Position numbers and translations under genes: made by a program. Shown here piece after piece: positions 9,389-18,353 of a stretch of 64,000 nt of DNA (position 1 is the first letter of the stretch; every line of letters starts with the position of its first letter). This DNA comes from an uncultured Bacteroidales bacterium. GTDB lineage: Bacteria; Bacteroidota; Bacteroidia; Bacteroidales; UBA932. Under the pieces are notes generated by a model, which saw nothing but the letters and a program-made list of their open reading frames with translations, was not told the DNA's origin and did no database searches. The DNA is taken from positions 1-64,000 of the forward strand of contig CAJGBW010000001.1 of the NCBI GenBank assembly GCA_904501835.1, written 5' to 3'.

Positions 9389-10680
9389 TAGAGCGTTATT
9401 CCCGCAAAATAATGAGGGACGTGTGGACGGAGGAAAACAAGTTCAACGCCTACCTCGAAGTAGAAATCCTCTCTTGTGAGGCCTGGAGCAAGTTGGGCGT
9501 AATCCCCGCCGAGGATGTGGAAGAAATCCGCAAAAAGGCTACTTTCCAAGTGTCTCGCATTCGTGAAATTGAAGAGCAGACCCGCCATGATGTCGTGGCT
9601 TTTACCCGTGCCGTCAGCGAAAGTCTCGGCGAGGAGCGCAAATGGGTGCACTATGGCTTGACTTCTACCGACGTGGTGGATACGGCCAATGGTTACTTGC
9701 TCAAACAAGCTAATGCCATTTTGCTCAAGGACATGGAAGAGTTTTTGGAGGTACTTCGCAAACGCGCCCTTGAATTCAAGACGACTCCTTGCATCGGTCG
9801 TACCCACGGTATTCATGCCGACATCACCTCTTTCGGTTTGAAATGGGCTTTGTGGTATGAGGAAATGAAACGCAATATCGATCGTTTCAAATATGCTTCT
9901 GCTGGTGTTGAGGCCGGTAAAATGAGTGGTGCTGTGGGTAACTTTGCCAACATTCCTCCTTTTATCCAGGACTATGTGTGTGAGAAATTGGGCATCAACT
10001 CTGCCGATATCTCTACCCAGGTGCTTCAGCGCGACCGCCATGCTTTCTATTTGGCAGCTTTGGCCGTGACGGCTTCTACTTTGGAGCAGATGGCATTTGA
10101 AATCCGCAACTTGCAGCGTACCGAGGTGCGTGAGGCCGAGGAGGCATTCCGCAAGGGACAGAAAGGTTCTTCTGCCATGCCTCACAAACGCAACCCTATC
10201 AGCAGTGAGAATATCTGCGGTTGCGCCCGCGTGATGCGTGGTTATATGACGGCGACTTGTGAGAATGTGGCTTTGTGGCACGAGCGTGATATTTCTCACT
10301 CTTCCACCGAGCGTATCATCTTGCCGGATGCAACCGAGTTGCTTGACTATATGTTGGTTCGTTTCAAAGGTATCTTGGAGAACTTGACCGTTTATCCCGA
10401 GACCATGATGGCCAACATCTATCGTACCAACGGTGTGATTTTCGCCCAGCGTGTAATGAACGCCTTGATTGAGAAAGGTTTTGCACGTGAAGAGGCCTAC
10501 GATACGGTGCAGCCTGTTGCGATGAAAGCTTGGTCAGAGGGCTTGGATTACAAGACTTTGCTCCAGCAGAACGAAAAGGTGACCGCCGCACTTTCAGCCA
10601 GCGAGTTGGATGAGTGCTTCACTATCGAGTACTACTTCAAAAACGTGGATTATATCTACAATCGCGTCGGTATTCAATAG
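9385..10680 (+). CDS. purB: adenylosuccinate lyase
   Basis: A 431-residue lyase that cleaves SAICAR and adenylosuccinate with release of fumarate. The fumarase-superfamily signature [11 protein letters not shown] begins near Gly261, with the catalytic serine in the flexible loop at Ser262/Ser263. The TSTDVVDTA and [14 protein letters not shown] motifs hold the substrate-binding and catalytic His residues. It starts with the ATG of a 4-base ATGA overlap with purC. The two consecutive PurC/PurB steps are therefore made from one message. It is followed by a strong terminator. Confidence 0.97.
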   Translation: MIERYSRKIMRDVWTEENKFNAYLEVEILSCEAWSKLGVIPAEDVEEIRKKATFQVSRIREIEEQTRHDVVAFTRAVSESLGEERKWVHYGLTSTDVVDTANGYLLKQANAILLKDMEEFLEVLRKRALEFKTTPCIGRTHGIHADITSFGLKWALWYEEMKRNIDRFKYASAGVEAGKMSGAVGNFANIPPFIQDYVCEKLGINSADISTQVLQRDRHAFYLAALAVTASTLEQMAFEIRNLQRTEVREAEEAFRKGQKGSSAMPHKRNPISSENICGCARVMRGYMTATCENVALWHERDISHSSTERIILPDATELLDYMLVRFKGILENLTVYPETMMANIYRTNGVIFAQRVMNALIEKGFAREEAYDTVQPVAMKAWSEGLDYKTLLQQNEKVTAALSASELDECFTIEYYFKNVDYIYNRVGIQ

Positions 10681-10700
10681 CAGGCGCACAAGCATCATAC

Positions 10701-10738
10701 AAAATGGTCGGCTCTATTCAAAGGGCCGACCATTTTTT
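10701..10738. terminator. bidirectional terminator between purB and asnA
   Basis: A perfect 12-bp stem (10701-10712 with 10725-10736), A-rich on the 5' side and T-rich on the 3' side. It can end the plus-strand purB message and the convergent minus-strand asnA message. Confidence 0.85.
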
Positions 10739-10780
10739 GTACTATGTTGCACGCTCTTTTGTGCAATTAAACCTTTTTTG

Positions 10781-11818
10781 TTACACCAGATCGATGCCGG
10801 CGGAAGCACATTCTGCGCGCATTTCATCCGGCCAGATGCAACTTTGGATTTCGCCGATATGTGCCTTTCTCAAAAGAAACATACAGAGTCGTGACTGTCC
10901 CACGCCGCCGCCGATGGTATAAGGGAGTTCTCCGCCCAGCAACTTCTTGTGGAACATCAGGTCGGCTTTCCATTCCTGTCCGCGAATGGCAAGTTGGCGT
11001 CTCATGGCCTCCTCATCCACGCGAATACCCATACTGGATACCTCAAAGGCGCTTTCCAAAATAGGATTCCAAAGCAGGATGTCTCCGTTCAAACCCTGAT
11101 AGCCGTCCGCGTTTTCGCTGCTCCAGTCGTCGTAGTCCGCGGCCCTGCCGTCGTGGGCTTCGCCATTGGACAACACGCCGCCAATACCAATGATGAATAC
11201 GGCCTTGTGTTCCTTTACAATGGCAATTTCCCTTTCTTTCGGGCTCAAATTCGGGTACATCTGCAAGAGTTCTTCGGCATGAATGAAGAAAATCTCTTCC
11301 GGCAACATGGGCTCAATCTGCGGGAATTCCACGTAGAGTTTGTTCTCGGTGACTTTGATGGCTTCGTAGATGCGACGGACGGTCTTTTTGAGGTAGTCCA
11401 GGTTGCGGTCTTCCTTGCGAATGACCTTTTCCCAGTCCCACTGGTCCACATAGATAGAGTGGATGTTGTCCAAATCCTCATCCGGACGCAAAGCGTTCAT
11501 GTCTGTGTAGATGCCCCTGCCCGGTGCAATCTGCATCTCTCCCAATTTCAATCGTTTCCATTTTGCCAAGGAGTGCACCACTTCTGCCTGTTGCTCGTTC
11601 ATGCCTTTGATGGGGAAACGAACCGGGCGCTCAATCGAGTTCAAATCGTCGTTGATACCCGTTCCGGTCAGCACAATCATGGGTGCCGTCACGCGGAGTA
11701 GGGCGAGTTGGGCAGACAGGTTGGTCTGGAACATATCTTTAACGGCTTTGATGGCCTTTTCTGTGCTTTCTACGTCGCCCAGAATGTTTTTGTAGTCTTT
11801 GGGAATATACAATGACAT
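10781..11818 (-). CDS. asnA: aspartate--ammonia ligase
   Basis: A 345-residue ammonia-dependent asparagine synthetase, a class-II aminoacyl-tRNA-synthetase fold enzyme that uses ATP. Recognisable parts are the N-terminal LYIPKDYKN segment, VTAPMIVLTGTGINDDLNS, YVDQWDWEKVI and the C-terminal IGGGVGQSRLCMFLL motif with the ATP-binding Arg. Length is normal for AsnA. It is the most downstream gene of the minus-strand group with mrp, rnhB and the small HTH-like gene, separated from mrp by 45 bases. Confidence 0.96.
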   Translation of the reverse strand: MSLYIPKDYKNILGDVESTEKAIKAVKDMFQTNLSAQLALLRVTAPMIVLTGTGINDDLNSIERPVRFPIKGMNEQQAEVVHSLAKWKRLKLGEMQIAPGRGIYTDMNALRPDEDLDNIHSIYVDQWDWEKVIRKEDRNLDYLKKTVRRIYEAIKVTENKLYVEFPQIEPMLPEEIFFIHAEELLQMYPNLSPKEREIAIVKEHKAVFIIGIGGVLSNGEAHDGRAADYDDWSSENADGYQGLNGDILLWNPILESAFEVSSMGIRVDEEAMRRQLAIRGQEWKADLMFHKKLLGGELPYTIGGGVGQSRLCMFLLRKAHIGEIQSCIWPDEMRAECASAGIDLV

Positions 11819-11863
11819 GGTAAAAATGCGTTCTATCGGAAAATTTATCTAATTCGGCTCCGT

Positions 11864-12922
11864 CTATTTGCCCTCAATCTCGCCAAGCAGTTTTTGGGCG
11901 AGTTGCAAATAGTAGATGCCTTCTTCGTTTTCTTTGAGTGCGGCGGGCGTACCTTCGTCTGCCCCTTCGCGTATGCTTTGTATCAAAGGGATTTGTCCGA
12001 GGAGGGTAAGGCCATACTTCTGGGCCATTTTTTCGCCACCGTTTTTGCCAAAAATGTAGTATTTATGGTCGGGTAGTTCAGCCGGTGTAAACCAAGCCAT
12101 GTTCTCGACGATGCCGAAAATCGGTTTTTTGACGCTGTCGTTGCGGAAAAGATTGACGCCCTTCTCAACGTCAGCCAAAGCCACATCCTGCGGCGTGCTG
12201 ACAATTACCGCGCCCTGCATGGGAATATCGTGTACCAGGCTGATGTGGATATCGCCCGTTCCCGGCGGCATATCAATCAAGAGAAAGTCCAATTCGCCCC
12301 ATCTTACTTGTAAAATCATCTGTTTCAGCGCATTGCAGGCCATGGGGCCGCGCCAAATCAAGGCTTGTTCGGGGGCGGCAAAATAGCCGATGGACATCCA
12401 TTTTACACCATATTTTTCAATGGGTAGGATGACTTCCTTGTCGCCATCTTTCATTGCTTCAGGCGCTCCGTCTTCCGTCTGTGTCATTTTGGGAACGGAC
12501 GGGCCATAGACGTCAGCGTCAGCGAGGCCTACTTTGTAGCCCAATTTTGCCAAAGCAACCGCCAAGTTCACAGCGACCGTGGATTTTCCCACGCCGCCCT
12601 TTCCGGAGGCAATGCCAATGATATGTTTAATGTTTTTAACTTCTTCGGTGCCCAAATCCAAGCCCGGCTTCTTGCTTTTGGGCTCTTCTTTGACGATGGT
12701 CTCCACTTTCACTTCCACCTCTTGGCCTAAATGTCGCACCATGGCAGCCTTGCAGGCCCCGATCAGGTATTCGGCAAGCGGGTCACGGTGTTTTGAAAAA
12801 GCAAGGGTAATCAGGACGGTGTTACCTTCCTGCTTTACCGTTTGCACCATGCCCAAATCCACGATGTTTTTATCGCCTTTGGCCGGGTGCTCCACCTCTT
12901 TCAAAATATCCAACAATTCCAT
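11864..12922 (-). CDS. mrp: Mrp/ApbC-type iron-sulfur carrier ATPase
   Basis: A 352-residue P-loop ATPase of the Mrp/NBP35 family, with a MIP18-like (DUF59) domain at about residues 1-80 and a deviant Walker A GKGGVGKST at about 107-115. Members carry and transfer Fe-S clusters. DMPPGTGD is the conserved switch region. The family CxxC cluster motif is not obvious here, which is common in the Bacteroidota form. I chose the ATG at 12922 over an in-frame TTG nine bases upstream. A minus-strand -7 element lies just upstream. Confidence 0.92.
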   Translation of the reverse strand: MELLDILKEVEHPAKGDKNIVDLGMVQTVKQEGNTVLITLAFSKHRDPLAEYLIGACKAAMVRHLGQEVEVKVETIVKEEPKSKKPGLDLGTEEVKNIKHIIGIASGKGGVGKSTVAVNLAVALAKLGYKVGLADADVYGPSVPKMTQTEDGAPEAMKDGDKEVILPIEKYGVKWMSIGYFAAPEQALIWRGPMACNALKQMILQVRWGELDFLLIDMPPGTGDIHISLVHDIPMQGAVIVSTPQDVALADVEKGVNLFRNDSVKKPIFGIVENMAWFTPAELPDHKYYIFGKNGGEKMAQKYGLTLLGQIPLIQSIREGADEGTPAALKENEEGIYYLQLAQKLLGEIEGK

Positions 12923-12948
12923 ATGATTCAAAATTTTATAAGCAAATA

Positions 12949-12982
12949 CAAAGATAACAAAAATAACTGTGTTCAGCTCAAA
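12949..12982 (-). promoter_or_regulatory. Bacteroidetes-type promoter for mrp-asnA
   Basis: The minus strand reads TATCTTTG at 12956-12949 with a TTTG at 12982-12979, a spacing of 22 bases, slightly long. The -7 element is 27 bases before the mrp ATG. Confidence 0.5.
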
Positions 12983-12997
12983 GCAAAGGTGTAGGCC

Positions 12998-13618
12998 CTA
13001 AAACAAGGTCGGTTCAAGCTGCTTAAGGTGAAAACTTTTGCGATGGAGCGGCGTGAAGCCGTATTTTCGTATGGCTTCGATGTGGTCTTTGGTCGGGTAG
13101 CCCATATTTTTTGCCCATCCGTATTCGGGATATTCTTGCGCCAATTTTTCCATATATTCGTCGCGCCAGGTCTTGGCAAGGACGCTGGCGGCTGCAATGC
13201 TGGCGTAGGTGGCATCCCCTTTTACGACACATTGGTAAGGGTAGTTGTCAAAAGGGCGGAATCGATTGCCATCCACCAGAAGAAAATCAGGGCGTACGGC
13301 TAATTTTTGCACTGCGCGCTGCATGCCCGTCACCGAAGCCCAGAGTATGTTCATTTGGTCGATTTCCTGCTCGCTGACGGCTTCTACGGCCCACGCAACC
13401 GCCTCTTTTTCAATGATTTCTCGCAGCTGGTCCCGCTCCTTTCGCTTCATTTGTTTGGAGTCGTTCAGCAAGGGGTGATGGAAATCTTCCGGCAAAATGA
13501 CCGCTGCGGCATAGACAGCGCCCACCAGCGGGCCACGTCCCGCCTCATCCAGGCCGGCTTCCAATCGCCCGCTTTGCATGCAGCTCAACAAATGCTTTTC
13601 TGATTCATTCTTTCCCAT
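12998..13618 (-). CDS. rnhB: ribonuclease HII
   Basis: A 206-residue RNase HII that nicks RNA-DNA hybrids and removes misincorporated ribonucleotides. It has the signature GLDEAGRGPLVG with catalytic Asp24-Glu25, the NDSKQM stretch, and VDGN followed by the remaining acidic residues. Length is normal. It starts 18 bases after the stop of the small HTH-like gene upstream, suggesting co-transcription. Confidence 0.95.
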   Translation of the reverse strand: MGKNESEKHLLSCMQSGRLEAGLDEAGRGPLVGAVYAAAVILPEDFHHPLLNDSKQMKRKERDQLREIIEKEAVAWAVEAVSEQEIDQMNILWASVTGMQRAVQKLAVRPDFLLVDGNRFRPFDNYPYQCVVKGDATYASIAAASVLAKTWRDEYMEKLAQEYPEYGWAKNMGYPTKDHIEAIRKYGFTPLHRKSFHLKQLEPTLF

Positions 13619-13636
13619 ACGACAAATTTAATGGAA

Positions 13637-13912
13637 TTATTCTAATTTTTTCAACTTTTGCACAAACTCCTCTCCGTGGTAGCCGAGCTCTTGGAAGAGG
13701 TAGCGGTCTAATGTGCGCCAGGATATACCCAGTGCGCGACAATAATAGCGGAACGCCCCTTGTTTTGTGCTTCTTTTTCTCATCCGGCTATCCGCATCCT
13801 CGTTGCAGAGTCCGTCATTCTCCTTTTTTATAACCCGGGTGTAGAGCATTTCCAAGGCTTGTTCGTTGGAGGGGCGCTCCTTTCTGTGCCAACGTGTAAA
13901 AATAGTTCCCAT
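13637..13912 (-). CDS. small HTH-like protein of unknown function
   Basis: A 91-residue basic protein not recognised as a named family. The C-terminal half resembles a helix-turn-helix: a helix around FRYYCRALG, a turn at GIS, and a recognition-like helix WRTLDRYLFQELG. The N-terminal part is rich in Lys/Arg. It is followed 18 bases later by rnhB, and codon use matches its neighbours. There is no signal peptide or membrane segment. It could be a small DNA-binding protein; this is inferred from pattern only. Confidence 0.55.
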   Translation of the reverse strand: MGTIFTRWHRKERPSNEQALEMLYTRVIKKENDGLCNEDADSRMRKRSTKQGAFRYYCRALGISWRTLDRYLFQELGYHGEEFVQKLKKLE

Positions 13913-14067
13913 TTCGTTTCGCTTTGTTTTTGCAAAGTTCCTTTTTTCGGTGATAGGTGTAAAATTTTTTACCTTGCAAATTCACAAAACGAAAAAGTTT
14001 TTCCGTTTTTATACCTTTTTTCTGCAAATGGGAAGAAAAATTACACAAGAGGAAGAAATCTTACCTA

Positions 14068-14096
14068 TTTGTGTCTTGACTGTCGGCATACTTTTG
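14068..14096 (+). promoter_or_regulatory. promoter of the XRE regulator
   Basis: TTTG at 14068-14071 and TACTTTTG at 14089-14096 fit the Bacteroidetes consensus with a slightly short 17-base spacer. The ATG at 14118 follows 21 bases later. This supports 14118 as the start over upstream in-frame codons, which would lie before the promoter. Confidence 0.6.
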
Positions 14097-14117
14097 TACA
14101 AGTCAAATAAAAAGATT

Positions 14118-14573
14118 ATGTACAATTCCAGGATTAAGCAGAATATCCGCCAATGTCGTACTGAAAAGGGATATACACAGGGCCAGATGGCGGAAAAATT
14201 GGGCGTGGATGACAGAACCTACAAGTTGATTGAGTCGGAAAAGGGAACAAGAATGTTTTATGAGAGAATCGACGATATCGCTCGTATTTTGGACGTTCCC
14301 ATAGATGCTTTGTTTTATGGAAATCAGCTGTCCGAAGAGGGCGCAGCATCTTATGGCGTCGAGTCTTCGTCTATGTTAAAAGAGGATAGGACAGCCTTGG
14401 AGCAGCAACTTGCCGATCTTCATCTGGAGCTCAGCGAGAAAGAGCAAAAGATAAAAGCCCTGCAACAGGAAGTCGCAAGGCTTGGGGGATGTATCGATGA
14501 TAAGGATTATATCATCCGCCTCTTAAAGGCTGATTTATTGAAATACGAACAATCTTATTCCGCCTCCAAATAG
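14118..14573 (+). CDS. XRE-family HTH regulator with coiled-coil tail
   Basis: A 151-residue protein. Residues about 5-60 form a Cro/C1-type HTH (IRQCRTEKGYTQGQMAEKLGV, then a second helix with YKLIE). Residues about 88-145 are a heptad-rich, Glu/Lys/Leu coiled coil, probably for dimerisation. It has no ligand domain and no signal peptide. Its last 19 bases overlap the 3' end of the convergent GH36 gene. What it regulates is unknown; the divergent 91-residue gene and rnhB are the nearest promoters. Confidence 0.85.
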   Translation: MYNSRIKQNIRQCRTEKGYTQGQMAEKLGVDDRTYKLIESEKGTRMFYERIDDIARILDVPIDALFYGNQLSEEGAASYGVESSSMLKEDRTALEQQLADLHLELSEKEQKIKALQQEVARLGGCIDDKDYIIRLLKADLLKYEQSYSASK

Positions 14574-16789
14574 AAAACGGCAGAGTCGTATGTATATTCC
14601 TGAACGGGGAGAATGCCGGAGTACATCAGGAAATCTCCGGTGTAACTCGCTCCGCTGCCTTTCCAACAGGATTTATCCACATTGAGTTCTTCTACTTTGT
14701 ATTTGCGCGCGCCGTCCAAACCGTCCAATCTAATCTTGAAGGTTTTTTCGCCATGGTGATATCCGAGTGAGTAGGCAAATACCACGGCACGGCTTTTATC
14801 TGCCGATACATACATCAATGCGTAACGCTCGCTATCTTCATACGGGCTAACCAAACGGTATAAATCGCCCTGGAAAATCAGGTCGCGATATTTCTCGTAG
14901 GATGCAATGCAGCGATCCACCAGCACCCTTTCTTTCTCGGTGAAATCTTTCGGCTGCAACTCCAGGCCCAGACGACCCGCACAGGCCACGTCAAAGCGGA
15001 ATTTCAACGGCGTAACCAGTTTTGTCTGGTGGTTGGGTACGGCTGAAACGTGTGCGCCCATGATGAACGGGGGATAGATCAGGCTCGTGCCATATTGAAT
15101 CTTAACACGTGACAGGGCGTCGCTGTTGTCGCTGGTCCAGACCTCGTTGAAATAGGCGAGCTGGCCGTATTCCACGCGGGAACCACCGGAAGAACAGCAC
15201 TGAATCAAGGTGTCGGGATATTTTGCACGGATGCGCTGAAGTACTTTATAAAAACCCTGTACGTATTCAATGTAGAGGCGATCCTGGTCTTTCAGATAGG
15301 TGCTTCCGAAAGAGTGAATCATGCGGTTGCAATCCCATTTGATATAGTCGATTTTGTCGGACAGCTGCATCGTTCTGTCGAAAACGCCAAATACGAAATC
15401 CTGAACGGCAGGGTTGCTCAAATCCAAAATCCATTGCTGGCGGCTTTGGTAGTTCTCGCGTCCGGGGCTTTGAATCACCCAATCCGGATGCTGGTTCGCA
15501 AGGTTGCTGTTGGGGTTTACCATTTCCGGCTCAATCCAGATTCCGAATTTCAAACCCTTCTCGTGTGCATAGTTGGCAATGTAATCAATGCCTTCGGGGA
15601 GTTTTTCGGTGTTCAATTCCCAATCGCCCAGTCCCGCGTGGTCGTCGTTGCGGGCATATTTGCCGTTGCCAAACCAGCCATCATCCAGCACGAACATTTC
15701 CAATCCCATGGCCGCCGCGTTGTCAATCATGCCGGTCAAAGTCGATGTGGTAAAATTGAAGTAAGCGCCCTCCCAACTGTTGAGCAAGGTCGGGTTAATC
15801 TTGCCGCCGCCATAGATACCATAATTGCGTCCCCAGCTGTGAAGATTGCGTGAGGCCTGTCCGGCACCTTTGCAGGAGAAGGTGTAAATCATATCCGGGG
15901 TGACAAAGCTCTCGCCGGCTTTTAATTGATAGGTAGAGGCATGGGGATTGATGCCGCTGACAATGTTCAAGTCTCCTCTGTAATCTTTTTCAAAGGCCAA
16001 TTTGAAGTTTCCGGACCAGGCAAGCGCGCCGGCAATGACCTCTCCTTTGTTTTCGCTGAATTCCTCCGTATCCAGGCTGATCATAAAAGCCGGGTTGTTA
16101 TACTTGGTCGCAGAAGCTCCGATGCGTGTCTCAATCACCTTGACGTCTCGTCCGAGCAACTCGTTTTCCACCGTCATTTCCTCGGCCCATGAGCCATGGA
16201 AGTGTGTCAATAGGTATTTGTTGGCTTTCAGCTGCAATGCAGAAGACGCATAGTTAATCAGTTCAACCGCTTTTTTACCGCCGTTTGTGATTTCGCTGTG
16301 ACAGACAATGACATCCTCTTTGGCATAGGCCTCATACACCAATTTGATCTGCAAATCGGTGATGGTATCTCTCAGGCAGACTTCAGTGACGGTTACATTG
16401 GCTTTCTGTGTCTGCTTGTGGCCGGCATAGAACAATTCGGTATTGTGGTCGCCATTGGCATATTTTACATGCAGGGCCTCTGTCGTGCCGACGTTTACAC
16501 CGCCCACGGTCGGATAAGTCAAAAGCGCGCTCCCGTATCGTTTGCCGCTGGTATGGAGATAAAAATTTGTAAATTGTTCAACGTCTGTAATTTTTTGTCC
16601 ATAATGAACGGTACGCAAGCTGCCATATACGTTTGCGTGCAAAATCAATTGCGTGTTCTCCGTCTCCACGGGAATTACGACAATTTTTTTCTCCGGAACC
16701 GGCGCAGGTTCCGTGGCTTTTTTCTTGGCCTCTGTGGGGAAAATGCAACATAGCAATGCGAGGCTTGCGAGAATGAGACTTCTTTTCAT
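14555..16789 (-). CDS. GH36 alpha-galactosidase, secreted
   Basis: A 744-residue retaining alpha-galactosidase. The signal peptide is about 1-21 (ends TEAK). An N-terminal beta-supersandwich precedes the TIM barrel. The motif YIKWDCN gives the nucleophile Asp486; CCSSGGSRVEYG and WTSDNSD follow, the latter holding the likely acid/base Asp554. FVLDDGWFG is another family signature. The gene starts one base after the flippase stop (TAA-T-ATG), so the two are coupled, although a flippase and a galactosidase do not share an obvious pathway. It overlaps the XRE gene tail-to-tail by 19 bases. Confidence 0.93.
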   Translation of the reverse strand: MKRSLILASLALLCCIFPTEAKKKATEPAPVPEKKIVVIPVETENTQLILHANVYGSLRTVHYGQKITDVEQFTNFYLHTSGKRYGSALLTYPTVGGVNVGTTEALHVKYANGDHNTELFYAGHKQTQKANVTVTEVCLRDTITDLQIKLVYEAYAKEDVIVCHSEITNGGKKAVELINYASSALQLKANKYLLTHFHGSWAEEMTVENELLGRDVKVIETRIGASATKYNNPAFMISLDTEEFSENKGEVIAGALAWSGNFKLAFEKDYRGDLNIVSGINPHASTYQLKAGESFVTPDMIYTFSCKGAGQASRNLHSWGRNYGIYGGGKINPTLLNSWEGAYFNFTTSTLTGMIDNAAAMGLEMFVLDDGWFGNGKYARNDDHAGLGDWELNTEKLPEGIDYIANYAHEKGLKFGIWIEPEMVNPNSNLANQHPDWVIQSPGRENYQSRQQWILDLSNPAVQDFVFGVFDRTMQLSDKIDYIKWDCNRMIHSFGSTYLKDQDRLYIEYVQGFYKVLQRIRAKYPDTLIQCCSSGGSRVEYGQLAYFNEVWTSDNSDALSRVKIQYGTSLIYPPFIMGAHVSAVPNHQTKLVTPLKFRFDVACAGRLGLELQPKDFTEKERVLVDRCIASYEKYRDLIFQGDLYRLVSPYEDSERYALMYVSADKSRAVVFAYSLGYHHGEKTFKIRLDGLDGARKYKVEELNVDKSCWKGSGASYTGDFLMYSGILPVQEYTYDSAVFYLEAE

Positions 16790-16790
16790 A

Positions 16791-18281
16791 TTAGGGTTGT
16801 TTAAGTGTTTTATCTTTCAATATAAAATAACAAGTGGCGGCATACAAAGCGAGCAGAATCGTGTGCAGGCCTGTTTTTGTCCAAAATGCGCCATTGAACG
16901 AAAGGCTTTCAGCTTGGGGAAACCACGCGTTGTCTATCCATTGCGATAGCGCAAAACAGCCGCCCATCACGACGAAAAACAAGGCAATTTTTCGCCAGTT
17001 ATAAGGAATGGGGTAGTATTTGGCACCCAACGCAGCGCTGATGATGAACATGGCGAGGTAACTGGCCAAATGGCCGTAAGCGGAGGCCCAATAAGAGAAA
17101 CGGGGCATAAAGAGCACATTTACCAATGCGGTAATGAGCAAGCCGCTCAAGGTAATCCAAATCGCCATGGAGGTTTTCCCGGAGAGTTTGTACCACATGG
17201 AGACGTTGAAATTCATGCCCAGAATCATATAGGATAGCAACATAATGGGCACGATGCCGATTCCTGCACGAAAATCACGGCCAAGAATGAGCGAAATGAA
17301 ATCCATATAAAGCATCACGCCCAGGAAAATCAGTCCGCAAAATGCAACGAACCAGTTCATGACGCGCGCATAGAGCTGGGGCGAATTTTTATCGGCAGCC
17401 CGCTGGAAGAAGAAAGGCTCGGCGGCAAAACGGAACATCTGGATAAAGAGGTTCATGATGACGGCCAGCTTGACAGAGGCTTGGAAAATGCCCAACGAGG
17501 CGCGCCATCCCTCTGGGTTGTTGTCAAGGAAGCGAAACAGGATGCGATCGAGAAAATCGTTGAAAATACCCGGAAGGGCGGCAATCATCAGCGGCAGGGA
17601 GTAGAGCAACATCTGGCGCAACAATTTCCCGTCAAGGCGCAATGACATTTTTGCGAAATCCGGCAAAAACAACAACGCGCAGACAACGCAACTGACGAAA
17701 ATAGCAAAAATGACGTAGCTGAAATCCGGTGTGCGCGATACGAAATGGTAAATCCATTCGGGCTTTTGGGGAGCCAAAAACAAATAAAGATTGGCACCGG
17801 TTTCGCTCAAAATTTTGGCCGTCTTGAGGATGGCAAATTTCAAGGGTTTGTGCTCCTGACGCAGTTTGGCAAAGAGAATGGCGGTAACGCTGTCCAGCAG
17901 CAGAATGCCACCCATATAAATCAGGCATTGGGCGTGCCCCACATACCCCATCAGTGCAGAAAGCGGTTCGGCAAAGGCAAGCAGCACAGCAAAAAAAGCC
18001 GCGTTGAGACCCAGCACCGCCCAAAACGCATTGGAATAAACCTTCGAAGAATTTATGCCCTCTTTGTTGGCAAACCGGAAGCAGCCTGTTTCCAGACCCA
18101 GGACCAAGACAACTTGGAGGACAGCAATGTAGGCAAGAAATTCGGTGACAACACCATAACTTTCAGGCGTCAGCAGCCGCGTGTAAAACGGGACAAAAAG
18201 GAAATTGATGACGCGCGCGAGTATGGTACTCAGGCCATAAATCGCGGTTTCTCCTGCCAATTGTTTTAGGGGACTTGCCAT
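16791..18281 (-). CDS. oligosaccharide flippase (polysaccharide biosynthesis/MATE-like)
   Basis: A 496-residue integral membrane protein with about 12-14 hydrophobic helices, of the polysaccharide biosynthesis/Wzx type in the MOP superfamily. Such proteins flip undecaprenyl-linked oligosaccharides across the inner membrane. The start MASPLKQLAGETAIYG matches Bacteroidetes homologues. A longer frame opens 36 bases upstream, but its start codon would fall inside the -7 element at 18315-18322, so the ATG at 18281 is preferred. It is coupled to the GH36 gene. Confidence 0.88.
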   Translation of the reverse strand: MASPLKQLAGETAIYGLSTILARVINFLFVPFYTRLLTPESYGVVTEFLAYIAVLQVVLVLGLETGCFRFANKEGINSSKVYSNAFWAVLGLNAAFFAVLLAFAEPLSALMGYVGHAQCLIYMGGILLLDSVTAILFAKLRQEHKPLKFAILKTAKILSETGANLYLFLAPQKPEWIYHFVSRTPDFSYVIFAIFVSCVVCALLFLPDFAKMSLRLDGKLLRQMLLYSLPLMIAALPGIFNDFLDRILFRFLDNNPEGWRASLGIFQASVKLAVIMNLFIQMFRFAAEPFFFQRAADKNSPQLYARVMNWFVAFCGLIFLGVMLYMDFISLILGRDFRAGIGIVPIMLLSYMILGMNFNVSMWYKLSGKTSMAIWITLSGLLITALVNVLFMPRFSYWASAYGHLASYLAMFIISAALGAKYYPIPYNWRKIALFFVVMGGCFALSQWIDNAWFPQAESLSFNGAFWTKTGLHTILLALYAATCYFILKDKTLKQP

Positions 18282-18314
18282 CTCGCTTTTTGTAAATTTA
18301 CGCGCAATAAAACG

Positions 18315-18346
18315 CAAATCTACAAAAAACGACTCATATCGACAAG
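18315..18346 (-). promoter_or_regulatory. promoter of the flippase-GH36 operon
   Basis: The minus strand reads TAGATTTG (18322-18315), preceded after 20 bases by CTTG (18346-18343), one mismatch from TTTG. The leader to the ATG at 18281 would be about 25 bases. Confidence 0.6.
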
Positions 18347-18353
18347 CGCAGTT

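Noticed and set aside
13866..14117. Longer N-terminus for the XRE regulator
   Set aside because: The extension is AT-rich, low in complexity and contains the promoter; the HTH starts right after the ATG at 14118.
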